Below, piece by piece: positions 53,328-63,233 of a stretch of DNA of 64,000 bases (position 1 is its first letter; the number at the start of each line of letters is the position of its first letter). The DNA is from Nitrosomonas ureae (GTDB lineage Bacteria; Pseudomonadota; Gammaproteobacteria; Burkholderiales; Nitrosomonadaceae), in NCBI RefSeq assembly GCF_001455205.1, contig NZ_CP013341.1, positions 2,356,001 through 2,420,000 of the forward strand. Reading direction: 5' to 3'. Made by a program: the position numbers and the translations under genes. The notes beneath the pieces are model-generated. The model did not search any database. It worked only from the letters and a program-made list of their open reading frames with translations, and was not told the DNA's origin.

Positions 53328-55091
53328 GTGTCATTAATCAAAAGAAAGTTTGATGTGGTCATTGTTGGGGCAGGGGGTGCCGGAATGCGGGCGGCGTTGC
53401 AGTTGTCCGAAGCAGGATTGAAAGTGGCGGTGCTGTCCAAAGTATTTCCCACGCGTTCTCACACCGTTTCAGCACAAGGGGGAATTGCCGCTGCGCTGGG
53501 TAATGTAACCGAAGACAATTGGCATTGGCATATGTACGATACCGTGAAAGGCTCGGATTATCTGGGCGATCAGGATGCCATTGAATTCATGTGCCGTCAT
53601 GCCAACGAAGTGGTATACGAATTGGAACATTTTGGCATGCCGTTCGATCGTCTGGAAAACGGAAAAATCTATCAACGTCCGTTCGGCGGCCAGTCGCAGA
53701 ATTTTGGCGGTGCGCAAGCCACGCGTTCATGTGCTGCGGCTGATCGTACCGGTCACGCATTGTTGCATACCCTGTATCAACGAAATGTCAGCGCCAACAC
53801 GCAATTTTTTATCGAATGGATGGCGCTGGATCTGATTCGCGACGAACAAGGCGATGTATTGGGCGTCACTGCGCTGGAAATGGAAACCGGGGAAATTCTG
53901 GTGTTGCAGGCGCGGGCGACTTTGTTCGCCACAGGTGGCGGCGGACGGATTTTTCAAGCCAGCACCAATGCATTGATTAATACCGGCGATGGCCTGGGCA
54001 TGGCTGCACGCGCAGGAATTCCGCTGGAAGATATGGAGTTTTGGCAATTTCACCCCACGGGCGTATACGGTGTGGGCGTTTTGATCAGTGAAGCGGTGCG
54101 AGGCGAGGGCGGTTATTTGCTGAACAGGGAAGGCGAGCGTTTCATGGAGCGTTACGCGCCTAATGCTAAGGACCTGGCCAGCCGCGATGTGGTTTCACGC
54201 GCCATGACTACGGAAATGAAGGACGGGCGCGGTTGTGGCGATGAGAGTGATCACTTATTGTTAAAACTTGATCACTTGGGTAGTGAAATTATTAAAACCC
54301 GGTTGCCGGGCATCCGTGAACTGGCGATTAAATTTGCCCATGTCGACCCTATTAATGAACCGATTCCGGTCGTGCCCACCGCGCATTACATGATGGGCGG
54401 CATTCCCACCAATTATTTGGGGCAGGTCGTTGCGCCATACAAAACCGGCCCGGAAGAAGTCGTATCCGGATTTTACGCAGTAGGCGAGTGTGCTTGTGTT
54501 TCGGTGCATGGAGCCAATCGACTGGGCACGAATTCATTGCTTGATCTTATCGTCTTTGGCCGCGCTGCCGCCAATCAGATCATTGAAGATTTGAAAACGC
54601 ATTCGCATCATAAACCACTGCCGGAGGATGCAGCGGACAAAACATTGAACCGTCTGGCGCGATTGGAAAACCAACAAAATGGCGAGAGTGTCGCGCAAGT
54701 TCATGCTACCTTGGCCAAGACCATGCAGACTTATTGCGGTGTGTTTCGCTTTGAAGATATGCTGCAAAAAGGCGTGGAGAAAATTCTTGAGGTCGGTGAG
54801 CAAGTGGGACGCACGGAAATCAAGGATAAAAGTAAAATATTCAATACCGCACGGATTGAAGCGCTTGAACTGGATAACTTGAAAGAAGTGGCCATTGCTA
54901 CAATGATCTCGGCGGAAGCCCGGCGCGAAAGCCGGGGCGCCCACGCGCGTGATGATTATCCGCAGCGGGATGATGTCAAATGGTTGAAACATACGCTATT
55001 TTTCAGTCAAGATAACCGACTGGATTACAAACCCGTGCGCCTGAAGCCGCTGACGGTCGAATCGTTTCCGCCCAAAGCCAGAACCTATTAA
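53328..55091 (+). CDS. sdhA: Succinate dehydrogenase flavoprotein subunit
   Basis: A 587-residue subunit with covalently bound FAD. It has GAGGAGMRAA near residue 14, the flavin-binding His in RSHTVSAQGG (about His45), FATGGGGRIFQASTNA, the substrate-binding FWQFHPTGVYG, and HGANRLGTNSLLDLIVFGRA. It begins with GTG at 53328, with GGAG upstream, one base after the sdhD stop. The usual next gene, sdhB, is absent here: 70 bases later an unrelated SH3 gene starts. Confidence 0.95.
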   Translation: MSLIKRKFDVVIVGAGGAGMRAALQLSEAGLKVAVLSKVFPTRSHTVSAQGGIAAALGNVTEDNWHWHMYDTVKGSDYLGDQDAIEFMCRHANEVVYELEHFGMPFDRLENGKIYQRPFGGQSQNFGGAQATRSCAAADRTGHALLHTLYQRNVSANTQFFIEWMALDLIRDEQGDVLGVTALEMETGEILVLQARATLFATGGGGRIFQASTNALINTGDGLGMAARAGIPLEDMEFWQFHPTGVYGVGVLISEAVRGEGGYLLNREGERFMERYAPNAKDLASRDVVSRAMTTEMKDGRGCGDESDHLLLKLDHLGSEIIKTRLPGIRELAIKFAHVDPINEPIPVVPTAHYMMGGIPTNYLGQVVAPYKTGPEEVVSGFYAVGECACVSVHGANRLGTNSLLDLIVFGRAAANQIIEDLKTHSHHKPLPEDAADKTLNRLARLENQQNGESVAQVHATLAKTMQTYCGVFRFEDMLQKGVEKILEVGEQVGRTEIKDKSKIFNTARIEALELDNLKEVAIATMISAEARRESRGAHARDDYPQRDDVKWLKHTLFFSQDNRLDYKPVRLKPLTVESFPPKARTY

Positions 55092-55160
55092 GATCCATTC
55101 CTTGGTTTAAATCTAATCTAATCAGGTTTTTATAATTCTTGAACCCACCCGATAAATTTT

Positions 55161-55847
55161 ATGAAGAAAAATAAATATGTCGTTTTGCTGATTTCTCTTA
55201 TTGTCTGTTTTCCCTATTCTGTCTCAATTTCCGCTGAAACCCGATACGTATCGGATCAATTGGAGGTAACCTTCCGCAGAGGCCCGACCCTGAGTCATGC
55301 AATTCTCAGAATGTTGAAGAGTGGCACCCCTGTGGAGGTGCTGGAGAATGATGCAAAAACCGGGCATACGCGCGTCAAGATTGCCAATGGCACGGAAGGC
55401 TGGATACTGAGCCGTTATTTTAGCGCCGAACCTGACGCCAGATCGCAACTGGAAAAAATGGTGAAGCAGATCGACCTTGCAAACGTGGATGAAGGTTCTA
55501 TACGCACCCAGTTAAAAGCCATCAAGGATGAGTATGAAAGTTCGCAAAAACGCCTGAAAACACTTGAGAGTGAAAACAAGCGGTTAGTGGAACAAATGGA
55601 ATCCATTAAAAAAACTTCCGCCAATGTGCTGCTTATTGACGAGGAAAACAAGGAATTGCATGAAAAATTAACCACAGTCGAAGAGCGCCTCATTGCATTG
55701 CAACTGGAAAACCGTGAACTGGAAAACCACAACCAGAAGGATTGGTTTATTGCCGGAGCTCTAGTTTTATGCGGCGGGATATTTCTGGGCGTGGTTCTCC
55801 CGATGTTCAGCAGAAAAAAACGCTCACGCTACGGTGATTTCGGTTAA
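55161..55847 (+). CDS. TIGR04211 family SH3-domain protein (YgiM-like)
   Basis: A 228-residue protein with a signal peptide (YVVLLISLIVCFPYSVSI, cleaved near SAE), a bacterial SH3 domain (RYVSDQLEVTFRRGPTLSHA to GTEGWILSRYFS), a long coiled coil (AIKDEYESSQKRLKTLESEN and following, residues about 110-190) and a C-terminal membrane helix (AGALVLCGGIFLGVVLPMF). The SH3 domain is periplasmic and may contact the cell wall. Located in the slot where sdhB often sits, with its own start, so not part of complex II. Confidence 0.85.
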   Translation: MKKNKYVVLLISLIVCFPYSVSISAETRYVSDQLEVTFRRGPTLSHAILRMLKSGTPVEVLENDAKTGHTRVKIANGTEGWILSRYFSAEPDARSQLEKMVKQIDLANVDEGSIRTQLKAIKDEYESSQKRLKTLESENKRLVEQMESIKKTSANVLLIDEENKELHEKLTTVEERLIALQLENRELENHNQKDWFIAGALVLCGGIFLGVVLPMFSRKKRSRYGDFG

Positions 55848-55873
55848 TCCGTGACAATAAATCGGATTTCTGA

Positions 55874-57061
55874 ATGTTTGAAAGTATTGTTTTACGACGA
55901 TCTGAAGGACACTTACCGATTACAATCGGTCAAATTTCTGAAGCATTGTTGTATTACCAAAAGGTACATATCTTTATTGATCGTGGCACATTATTTAATC
56001 TCATTGAGCAAATCGGAACTGGTCTTTTCCTCACACTCCTGAATCGTCGCGAGGTGTCAGCTGTTTACTGTGAAGAGATACTGGGTACTGCATCGGATTC
56101 TTTAGGTATATCTCCTTTCTATCGTTATGTTTCGACCATTTATGCTGGTAATCAGAAAAGCGGTCAGTTACCACCGTTGCAAGAGCGTTTAGAGCACGAA
56201 CTTAAACTCAGAGGAATTCCGGAACCGGAGGCAATGCGATTTTCTCGTGCTTTTGTGACTAAAGTTCCTAAACGTAAGCTTTCTGGAAACTACTTTCTTC
56301 AAGGAGGTATCATTGAATCAGCGAAATGTGATTTATTGGATAATGAATATACTAATCAAGTAGCCCATAAAATCATTACCGCCATGCCAGGAGGTTACGT
56401 AGCCGGTGACGATCTGAAGTTTGAAGTAATGAATGCGGAGCACGGGATGATTGTTGATACAAACATCGATTTGGAGTTAATCAATCAAAAAAGATCCCAA
56501 CTTATACCCTCGGTTGAACCATTAACTATTGCTCTCCTGCTGAGCTATCTATTGGAGGCGCGTGCCGATTTAGCTTTGGCGTCATTTTATGGTGGTGACT
56601 TTGTAACTTCCACCGTCAATTCTTGAATCATCCAGGCTCGGCATATCGAACTCCTCAGAAGATCAAAGATAAACGTTGATATGCGCCGACAATTTATTGA
56701 GATGGTTTTGCCTGATTCTCCAAGCTTAGCTGAAGTGATCGACTCCGGCGAGCGCTCTTTTGAAGATTTTCTTAACTTACTGGATCGAGCAGCAAAATTT
56801 AAAGATTGGCTAAAAGGTGTCAATCCCGATGAAGGTTTGATTCGCACTTATATGCACGATATCTCGTCGAAAGATTGGATTCAAAAGCTTCCTTCAAAAA
56901 GCCTTCGCTATGTATTGACACTTGGAGTGAGTGCAACGAATCCATTAATTGGAGCGGCTGCGGGACTAGTTAACGATTTTGTTTTGGAGAAATTATTAGC
57001 TGGTTGGCGTCCTAGTCATTTCATTTCTGGAAAACTTTCTCCATTTATCCAGAATCAGTAA
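55874..57061 (+). pseudogene. Unknown gene interrupted by an in-frame TGA
   Basis: From ATG 55874 the frame runs 250 codons to TGA at 56624-56626, then continues in the same frame for another 144 codons to a TAA at 57061. The first half reads LRRSEGHLPITIGQISEALL, DRGTLFNLIEQIGTGLFLTL and ends DFVTSTVNS; the second half reads RRQFIEMVLPDSPSLAEVID and DWIQKLPSKSLRYVLTLGVS. The two are contiguous, which is strong evidence for one 395-residue gene with a nonsense mutation. No family recognised. It follows the SH3 gene. Confidence 0.6.
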
Positions 57062-57286
57062 TTAATGAGATGTTATAGGAATAATTACGAAAAATTTTTA
57101 CACAAGATCACCTCAGAGTAGCTTCGAAGCATTAACTCGTGCCAATGGATAAAATTCCTCAGTGCATTTTGCTGCTAATTTAACCTGTACTTGATGATGG
57201 TTCATGGCGTTCTATTTGTAATTCTTTTTTGCACGAATTCTGTCGAACGAGATAGAAAAGCAATTCGTATTAATGCCGAGTATCCT

Positions 57287-58486
57287 GTGTCTGACAGGTT
57301 AGTAATTTTGGCGGGAATTTTCCTGCTGACGATGGCTTTGTCCGGCTGTGTGCATCAAAAATTTATCAGTGAGCCTTATCCTCGCTGGGGAAAAGAAGTA
57401 CATGTCAATCAGCCGGAGAGTGATGGCCCGTTGCTCCTGCGGATGCTTTCACCAGCAAATTCTGTCCAAGCAACAGCTTGTGTGTTACTCGTTCACGGCA
57501 TGAATGAACATATCGGGCGCTATGGCGAAGTGGCGCAGTATTTTGCGCGGAAGTTCATAGTTGTTGGTTTTGATCATTATGCGCATGGGCTTTCGAATCC
57601 GGTATTGCAGCAGGCGGATTCAGCATTAGCCAGCGGTTCGGGTGAGCAGCAGGTTGGCGATGCTTATCTGGCGCAATCGCCATTGAAGAATTTGGAGCCG
57701 CTTCGGCGCAATCTGGATCGTGCGCTCAGAGAAACGATTGCGCTGTGTGATGTAGAAAGTGAATCAGAACGCCCGGTGTTTATTATTGCGCATAGTTTGG
57801 GCGCTTTGGTGACCGCTTCTTACTTGATGCAATTGCGCGACGAAAACGCATTGCTCAAACGAGTGCTAGGAATCGTCTTTTTGGCTCCGGCGTTTGCTGT
57901 CAGCGAACCACCGGGGTGGCGCGGTTGGATGGCGAATCCTCTGATCAAGCTGTCGTTTCACGCCGAAACCCATTTCCTGCACCCTCAGAATGAACCCTTG
58001 CCTGCGTTAATTTTCAATCAGGTAGTTGCATTAGTGACGGTGCCTATCCTGGATAGCCTGTTTGAAATGGCATCTTGGCCCGGCTTGCGCAGCTTTCTGT
58101 CGCCGGTTTCTCCGGAGTGGGTGCAGGATTATTTGACCGATAGTGAAGAAGAAAAAGCACGCCTGCGTGCTGATGGCTGGATTGTCCGTCGCACCTTGCT
58201 GCGTTTCGTGAAAGGTATCGAAGCGGAGATTGTAAGTTTTCGCCGTCACATGAAGGAATTTTCAACACCATATTATCTGGTGTATTCGGAGCAAGATCCG
58301 ATCACGCCGGCATGGGGCAGCAGGGATTTTGCCCGTGCGACTTTACAGTCTCACCCTGATAACGAGGTTCTGATATTTTCTAATCTACAGTATCACCAGC
58401 ATCTATTCTTAAAAGAACCGGCACGCTCGGAGCTTCTGATGAATATCGTGCAATGGATGGAGCAGCGGCTATATTCATTGGAATGA
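57287..58486 (+). CDS. Lipoprotein alpha/beta hydrolase (monoacylglycerol lipase-like)
   Basis: A 399-residue protein with signal peptide LVILAGIFLLTMALSGC and lipobox LSGC at residues 17-20. Then an alpha/beta hydrolase: oxyanion region VLLVHGMNEHIGRYGEVAQY, nucleophile elbow AHSLGAL, YLVYSEQDPITPAWGSRDFA with the catalytic Asp, and NLQYHQHLFLKE with the His. The GTG at 57287 is chosen because it places the lipobox near the N-terminus; a longer frame to 57191 puts 33 extra residues first. Likely a lysophospholipase or monoacylglycerol lipase at the membrane. Confidence 0.8.
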   Translation: MSDRLVILAGIFLLTMALSGCVHQKFISEPYPRWGKEVHVNQPESDGPLLLRMLSPANSVQATACVLLVHGMNEHIGRYGEVAQYFARKFIVVGFDHYAHGLSNPVLQQADSALASGSGEQQVGDAYLAQSPLKNLEPLRRNLDRALRETIALCDVESESERPVFIIAHSLGALVTASYLMQLRDENALLKRVLGIVFLAPAFAVSEPPGWRGWMANPLIKLSFHAETHFLHPQNEPLPALIFNQVVALVTVPILDSLFEMASWPGLRSFLSPVSPEWVQDYLTDSEEEKARLRADGWIVRRTLLRFVKGIEAEIVSFRRHMKEFSTPYYLVYSEQDPITPAWGSRDFARATLQSHPDNEVLIFSNLQYHQHLFLKEPARSELLMNIVQWMEQRLYSLE

Positions 58487-58615
58487 CAGTTACATCGTTC
58501 CGATAGTAATCATTATTGCTATTGGAATGCCGGATTGAGCTTGATCCTGGCCATTATTTATTTGTTAATCCGAGAACTCAAATAACCCGTCATTTTTATA
58601 GTATTACTTCATTCT

Positions 58616-58633
58616 TTGTGAGAATTCTCACAA
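58616..58633. promoter_or_regulatory. Perfect 18-bp palindrome upstream of the LuxR-type gene
   Basis: TTGTGAGAATTCTCACAA is an exact inverted repeat, 83 bases before the regulator start. It resembles a symmetric LacI-type operator (TTGTGAG and CTCACAA arms). Probably the binding site of a regulator, perhaps this gene's own. Confidence 0.55.
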
Positions 58634-58716
58634 CCACTATATTTTTAGATGGGATACACTTTTCTTGCTCATTAAAAATGCTTCATAAATACTAAAAAGA
58701 AAGTGGGAGTAGGAGC

Positions 58717-59805
58717 ATGGATAAAGAAATTTGTTGGGATGCGCTTGCGTGTAGGGATCATCAGATAGCGTTGGCTACGATCAATTGGTTGAATAATTGC
58801 CAAACCAGGGATGAATTTAATCAGGCATTGAAAGTGGCATTATTGCCACTTCTGGCATGCAATGGTGTGTTCTACGGACGGCTTGCAGGCGAACGAAATA
58901 CGCTGCAGTTGCTTGACAGCATTAATCAGTCGACATGTTGTCAAGAAGGGTGGAAGCGTTTCTTACACGTTGTTTTGCAGAATTTGCCAGGAGAAGGGTT
59001 TATATGCGATAACGTGAATATGTCACTGCCGGTCCATTCTGCTAATCTTGTTGAGTGTCTTGACGGTCTGAGTAGTTGTCATCATTCTTGCGATCAATCC
59101 TGGCAGCAATCACATAACAACTATACGCTCATTACAGTTTTTGATGAGGGGCATCAATCCGCATTCCGGTTTTATTTTTGTCGGCTCACCAATCATCATC
59201 AAATTTTCAGTCAACGTGAAATCGAACTGCTGAAAATACTTAGACCCGCTCTGTTGCAGACGCTGAATTTCATATTATTTCGCGAAGAAACACTGAATCG
59301 CAGGAAAGTGCAGAGCTTTTGGTCGGATCATGCCGATCCGGTCGTCGCCATCCGGAATGATGGTGCGGTTCTTTTACAAAGCCAAGCCTTTGTAAAAGCT
59401 ATCGGGCCGGAACTAAACTTGTTTCTTTCGACAGCCTTGAATCTTATTCAATTTGTTCAATGCAATCAAATCGGATACTACAGCTTTCTGTCAAAACTAG
59501 GTAAACGTCTCTATGAAATCAAACTGACTTTAATTCACTCAAATGCCGATTATCAACAAGATGTTTATTTCCTGCATTTATCCCGCGTAACCAACAAAAA
59601 TGGAAAAATCTTCAACCGGTTAGACAGAACCGGTCTAACCAGCCGCGAACTTGAAATTGCCACGCTGATTTACCAAGGTAACTCCCCCAAGGATATTGCC
59701 GAAGAGATTAGTCTCAGTTATCACACCGTGCGCAACCACATCAAAAGTATATACAGCAAATTGGGTGTTTCGACACGCAGCGAAATGCTGGTGAAACTGG
59801 CATAA
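58717..59805 (+). CDS. LuxR-family transcriptional regulator
   Basis: A 362-residue protein. The C-terminus is a LuxR-type helix-turn-helix: LTSRELEIATLIYQGNSPKD and IAEEISLSYHTVRNHIKSIY, then KLGVSTRSEMLVKL. The N-terminal 290 residues have no recognised sensor; there is no typical autoinducer-binding motif (no W-x3-Y) and no phosphoryl-acceptor domain. So the signal is unknown. GGAG lies before ATG 58717. The 18-bp palindrome lies upstream. Confidence 0.85.
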   Translation: MDKEICWDALACRDHQIALATINWLNNCQTRDEFNQALKVALLPLLACNGVFYGRLAGERNTLQLLDSINQSTCCQEGWKRFLHVVLQNLPGEGFICDNVNMSLPVHSANLVECLDGLSSCHHSCDQSWQQSHNNYTLITVFDEGHQSAFRFYFCRLTNHHQIFSQREIELLKILRPALLQTLNFILFREETLNRRKVQSFWSDHADPVVAIRNDGAVLLQSQAFVKAIGPELNLFLSTALNLIQFVQCNQIGYYSFLSKLGKRLYEIKLTLIHSNADYQQDVYFLHLSRVTNKNGKIFNRLDRTGLTSRELEIATLIYQGNSPKDIAEEISLSYHTVRNHIKSIYSKLGVSTRSEMLVKLA

Positions 59806-60043
59806 GGGAATTTCTCCAATTGTAATTCTTGTAATTACTTACTCAAAATGACTCAATTGGGTTATTTATGCGCAAATTATTTTGTTGTATAAAAATAACT
59901 CAGTATAGATATTCAGTATCGAGCTGCTATTAAAGCAAAAACAAAGCTGTGTCACGAGGCATAAAATTATTTACATAAAATGAGCAATAATCATTTGAAG
60001 AAGGGAAGGTTCTCGTGATTTGAGTATAAGGGCCAATATCTTT

Positions 60044-60436
60044 ATGAAAAGAATCCAGGCACTGTTTAATTTTATTAATGTGATGATTACTATGAGTATT
60101 TTAAGCGGTTGTGCCGTGCATTATTACGATAAAAAAACCGGCGCAGAACATGTGTTCGGTATTGGGCATATGGTGATGAAAGTTTCAATCCCCGAAGGCA
60201 GTCATCAAGCTGTTGTGAAGGGCACGGATATCATAGGCTTAGGTATAGGCCAGACCAAGGAAGGGGGATATCTAAGTCTGGGTTGGGATAACCGCCGCTG
60301 GATTGAAGTTATCGATAAAAATACCACAGTCGATTTGGCTTGGCCCAACGGCAATTTTCTGAATACACGCATTGGTTCATCTTGGCCGATGGAGGATGCA
60401 CTGAAAAATAATCAAAAAGAGAACGATCATGAATAA
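60044..60436 (+). CDS. Small lipoprotein, unknown
   Basis: A 130-residue lipoprotein: signal FINVMITMSILSGC with lipobox LSGC (Cys about 23). The mature part has YYDKKTGAEHVFGIGHMVMK, IGLGIGQTKEGGYLSLGWDN and VDLAWPNGNFLNTR. No family recognised. It overlaps the next lipoprotein gene by 8 bases, suggesting a pair with a common function. Start at ATG 60044 rather than an upstream TTG. Confidence 0.65.
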   Translation: MKRIQALFNFINVMITMSILSGCAVHYYDKKTGAEHVFGIGHMVMKVSIPEGSHQAVVKGTDIIGLGIGQTKEGGYLSLGWDNRRWIEVIDKNTTVDLAWPNGNFLNTRIGSSWPMEDALKNNQKENDHE

Positions 60437-61400
60437 TACAAATTTTCTAAATATTAGTAGCTCTGTTCTATTGTTAGTTTCTTTAAGCGGTTGTGCCATA
60501 GGATTCGATCATACGTTATTTATGACCAAATCGAATGTTGGGGTTGATATTGATACCAAAGCTCCGACAGCGGAAATTTCGATTGCTAGGAGAGAATTGG
60601 TTATAGCGCCAGCATTTGAGAAAGGGCAAACTCCGCCGGTATTGGCAGGCTTTAGGACAGGTAATCGGTTATTGTTCGGTTTTGATGTCTCTTCTGTCTT
60701 TGCCGGAGGAAATGCAGCTTTAATGTTATCGGATCCATCTAATATAAAAGATAATTCAGAGTTATGCTTGCAAGTTAAACCCGTAGGTAAATTACACCTT
60801 GGTCCAATTGAATTGGCCAGATTTTCTCTGCCAACAAAAGGCGAAATACGGCCTTTTGTATTTGGAACAGACACCACATTTGGGTTAAAAGTAGCTTGGT
60901 CAGGAATGACGGCACAATTTCCAGATTCTCTAAAGATTGGATTCAATCGGAAGGAATTAGCACTGGCACCTGTATTTGGGAGTGACAAGGGTACTCAAAA
61001 CTGCCCTTATCTCGTAGGAATGCCTCCATTTTTAGCATCCATTGAAATGACTTCAGAAACAGCCACGCCTCAAACGTTTGATCTAGCTTACCGGCAAAGC
61101 TTTTCTACTGGAAGTGCAGCGGTTGAATTAGCAAAAGATCCCAACATCAAAATGTTATTGTTAACTCGAATGGATCGTCCAATTACAGGAACATTTGCTG
61201 AAGATAAAAATAGCATATGTATTAAACAGTGGTTGGAATCAGATTTACCACAAAAAAAGGAAAAGACAAAAGAAATTAACAAGTGGTTGGAAGGGAATGG
61301 GCACAAATTTAAATCAACTTCTTTAATTTATACAGAAGAATTTTCTGGTGTGCGAGCTCAATTTATCAAAGAGAAAAATATTGACTGTAAAGGGGAATGA
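60429..61400 (+). CDS. Lipoprotein, unknown
   Basis: A 323-residue lipoprotein: signal peptide NISSSVLLLVSLSGC with the Cys at about residue 22, then GVDIDTKAPTAEISIARREL and FKTGNRLLFGFDVSSVFAGG-type beta-rich sequence with repeats (ARRELVIAPAFEKG and NRKELALAPVFGSDKG match each other). The internal repetition suggests two similar beta domains. A helical C-terminus follows (ICIKQWLESDLPQ). Function unknown; translated from ATG overlapping the previous stop. Confidence 0.65.
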   Translation: MNNTNFLNISSSVLLLVSLSGCAIGFDHTLFMTKSNVGVDIDTKAPTAEISIARRELVIAPAFEKGQTPPVLAGFRTGNRLLFGFDVSSVFAGGNAALMLSDPSNIKDNSELCLQVKPVGKLHLGPIELARFSLPTKGEIRPFVFGTDTTFGLKVAWSGMTAQFPDSLKIGFNRKELALAPVFGSDKGTQNCPYLVGMPPFLASIEMTSETATPQTFDLAYRQSFSTGSAAVELAKDPNIKMLLLTRMDRPITGTFAEDKNSICIKQWLESDLPQKKEKTKEINKWLEGNGHKFKSTSLIYTEEFSGVRAQFIKEKNIDCKGE

Positions 61401-61404
61401 TCAA

Positions 61405-61536
61405 ATGGAAGAACAAATAAAGAAAACTTCTGAAGACAAAGTGCCTGCAGTTGTTGAGCAATTCATTTTAGATGGCTACACAACTATTATGTTAAAAAAG
61501 GTGGATGATAAATGGATAATTACAGCGAGCAATTGA
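61405..61536 (+). CDS. 43-residue hypothetical protein
   Basis: MEEQIKKTSEDKVPAVVEQF, then ILDGYTTIMLKKVDDKWIIT, following AGGGGAATGATCAA. Five bases after the lipoprotein stop and in the same operon. No recognised motif; the sequence looks like a short single domain. Confidence 0.4.
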   Translation: MEEQIKKTSEDKVPAVVEQFILDGYTTIMLKKVDDKWIITASN

Positions 61537-61691
61537 TCAAGTTGATTATTCCGTGGCTTGATAAGCTCGTGACGGATGTAAGTGTATCTTGTTACTTGCT
61601 CCAGGCTTATCGAAGACCCAGTTTTAACTTAATAAATTAACTCACGATTCGGTCTTCAACGGATTATTATTCATAACTTAATTAATAAACT

Positions 61692-62507
61692 ATGACCATA
61701 TTAAAAAGAGGCTCTATAGGCAACGAAGTAAAAGTGCTGCAAAAGCGTTTACTTGAAATAGGTTTTAATCCAGGTGATCAGGACGGTGAATACGGTGGTG
61801 GAACAGAAGCCGCGGTTCGTGCTTTTCAGTTGAGTAAAGGTTTGCTGGCGGATGGTATTGCCGGAAGGCGAACGTCGGCTGCACTGAATATACCTGAAAT
61901 ATCTATAGAGCCAGGCCGCTCGCTCAGTATTGCCGAGGTCACGGTGGAGCGCGTTTCGCATATATTTCCGGATGCACCGATCGGGAATATTAAAAAGCAT
62001 TTGCCTCCGGTATTGGATGAGCTGTTAGCTGCGGATTTAAGTGATAAACCGATGGTTCTTATGGCTTTGGCGACGATTCGTGCAGAGACCGCGGGCTTTG
62101 AGCCGATTAACGAATATAAGTCGAAATACAATACATCACCCAGTGGGTACCCTTTTGATTTGTATGATAACCGTGCAGACCTGGGTAATACTGGAAAACC
62201 GGATGGAGAGAAATACAAAGGCCGCGGCTTCATCCAGTTGACTGGTCGTCATAACTATAAAGTAATAGGTGAAAAAATCGGACTGGGAAATAAGCTGATA
62301 GAAAAGCCCGAACTTGCCAATGACTCTGAAATTGCCGCCAGAATTCTTGCTGCTTTTTTAAAAGAAAAAGAACTGCGAATTAAGAAAGAGCTATTGGAAG
62401 GGGATCTACGCGCAGCCCGGAAACTTGTTAATGGCGGGAGTCATGGTCTTGATCGTTTTTCTGAAGCATACAATATTGGGCAAAAAGAAATACCTGATAT
62501 AACTTAG
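61692..62507 (+). CDS. Peptidoglycan-binding GH19/lytic-type enzyme
   Basis: A 271-residue protein with two parts. The N-terminal 60 residues are a peptidoglycan-binding domain: RGSIGNEVKVLQKRLLEIGF and DGEYGGGTEAAVRAFQLSKG. The C-terminal part (residues about 90-260) is GH19/lysozyme-like: MVLMALATIRAETAGFEPIN, the Glu in ETAGFEP, then YKGRGFIQLTGRHNYKVIG. It cuts the cell-wall glycan. No signal peptide, as in phage lysins that need a holin or in secreted effectors. Confidence 0.8.
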   Translation: MTILKRGSIGNEVKVLQKRLLEIGFNPGDQDGEYGGGTEAAVRAFQLSKGLLADGIAGRRTSAALNIPEISIEPGRSLSIAEVTVERVSHIFPDAPIGNIKKHLPPVLDELLAADLSDKPMVLMALATIRAETAGFEPINEYKSKYNTSPSGYPFDLYDNRADLGNTGKPDGEKYKGRGFIQLTGRHNYKVIGEKIGLGNKLIEKPELANDSEIAARILAAFLKEKELRIKKELLEGDLRAARKLVNGGSHGLDRFSEAYNIGQKEIPDIT

Positions 62508-62704
62508 CATATTTATGAAATTCGGATTCGAATAGATCTCATTAAACTTAATACAGCACTTAGCACTTTTAAGTTGACTGCAGTTTTTTATGCTCGGATC
62601 TAGGAGACTAAAATTGAATTATAGAAGTCAATAGAATCATTGAATAAGTAGCAAGTTAACAAATTTGACTGATTTATTAATTAACTGATAATTGTGAGGG
62701 AATA

Positions 62705-63232
62705 ATGAAATTAAGAATCTTGATATTTTTAATGCTCTTAGTTTGTTGTAAGAATGCTATAGCTGAGGGTACAGATATTCCTCTCGAGGATGCTATGAAT
62801 AATAATGGTATTGCACGTCTAAGTGATTCTGAATTTTGGTTTTTTGTTTTCGGGTGCGGGGTAATAGGTATTTTAGTTAAGATAGTTGATTATTCGATTA
62901 AATTGAATCAAATTGGGACAGTGCGGAAATTAGAAAACTTTACAGAGAAGGGTGCGTTGATAGAATGGTCTTTGTGGTTTATTTCAGCTTCAATAGTTGG
63001 TTTCTTAGGGAATCAAGTAGGCTTATTTCAAGCCTCGATTCAAGCAGCAGTGATGATTGGATTGGGTTGGCCAACTGTATTTTCTCAGATCAAGCAGAGA
63101 TATAGTCCACAATCAGATAGCAAAGAAACCGTGGATCAACAGCGTAATGAAGTGTATGAAGATTTGAACCTGGGGCGAGAGTGCATAACTTCAAACGAGT
63201 GTTACGATATAGACGAGGAAAAGGGGAAATAA
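62705..63232 (+). CDS. Membrane protein, holin-like position, unknown
   Basis: A 175-residue protein: signal/anchor MKLRILIFLMLLVCCKNAIA, then a helix FWFFVFGCGVIGILVKIV (about residues 45-65), a second set WSLWFISASIVGFLGNQVGL and SIQAAVMIGLGWPTVF, and an acidic C-terminal tail. It sits between a glycan hydrolase and a peptidase and could form membrane lesions (holin-like) or a channel; sequence alone does not identify it. One base separates it from the next gene. Confidence 0.5.
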   Translation: MKLRILIFLMLLVCCKNAIAEGTDIPLEDAMNNNGIARLSDSEFWFFVFGCGVIGILVKIVDYSIKLNQIGTVRKLENFTEKGALIEWSLWFISASIVGFLGNQVGLFQASIQAAVMIGLGWPTVFSQIKQRYSPQSDSKETVDQQRNEVYEDLNLGRECITSNECYDIDEEKGK

Positions 63233-63233
63233 A

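Noticed and set aside
56624..56626. TGA as selenocysteine codon
   Set aside because: No SECIS-like hairpin was seen and nearby sequence has no selenoprotein motif; a nonsense mutation is simpler.
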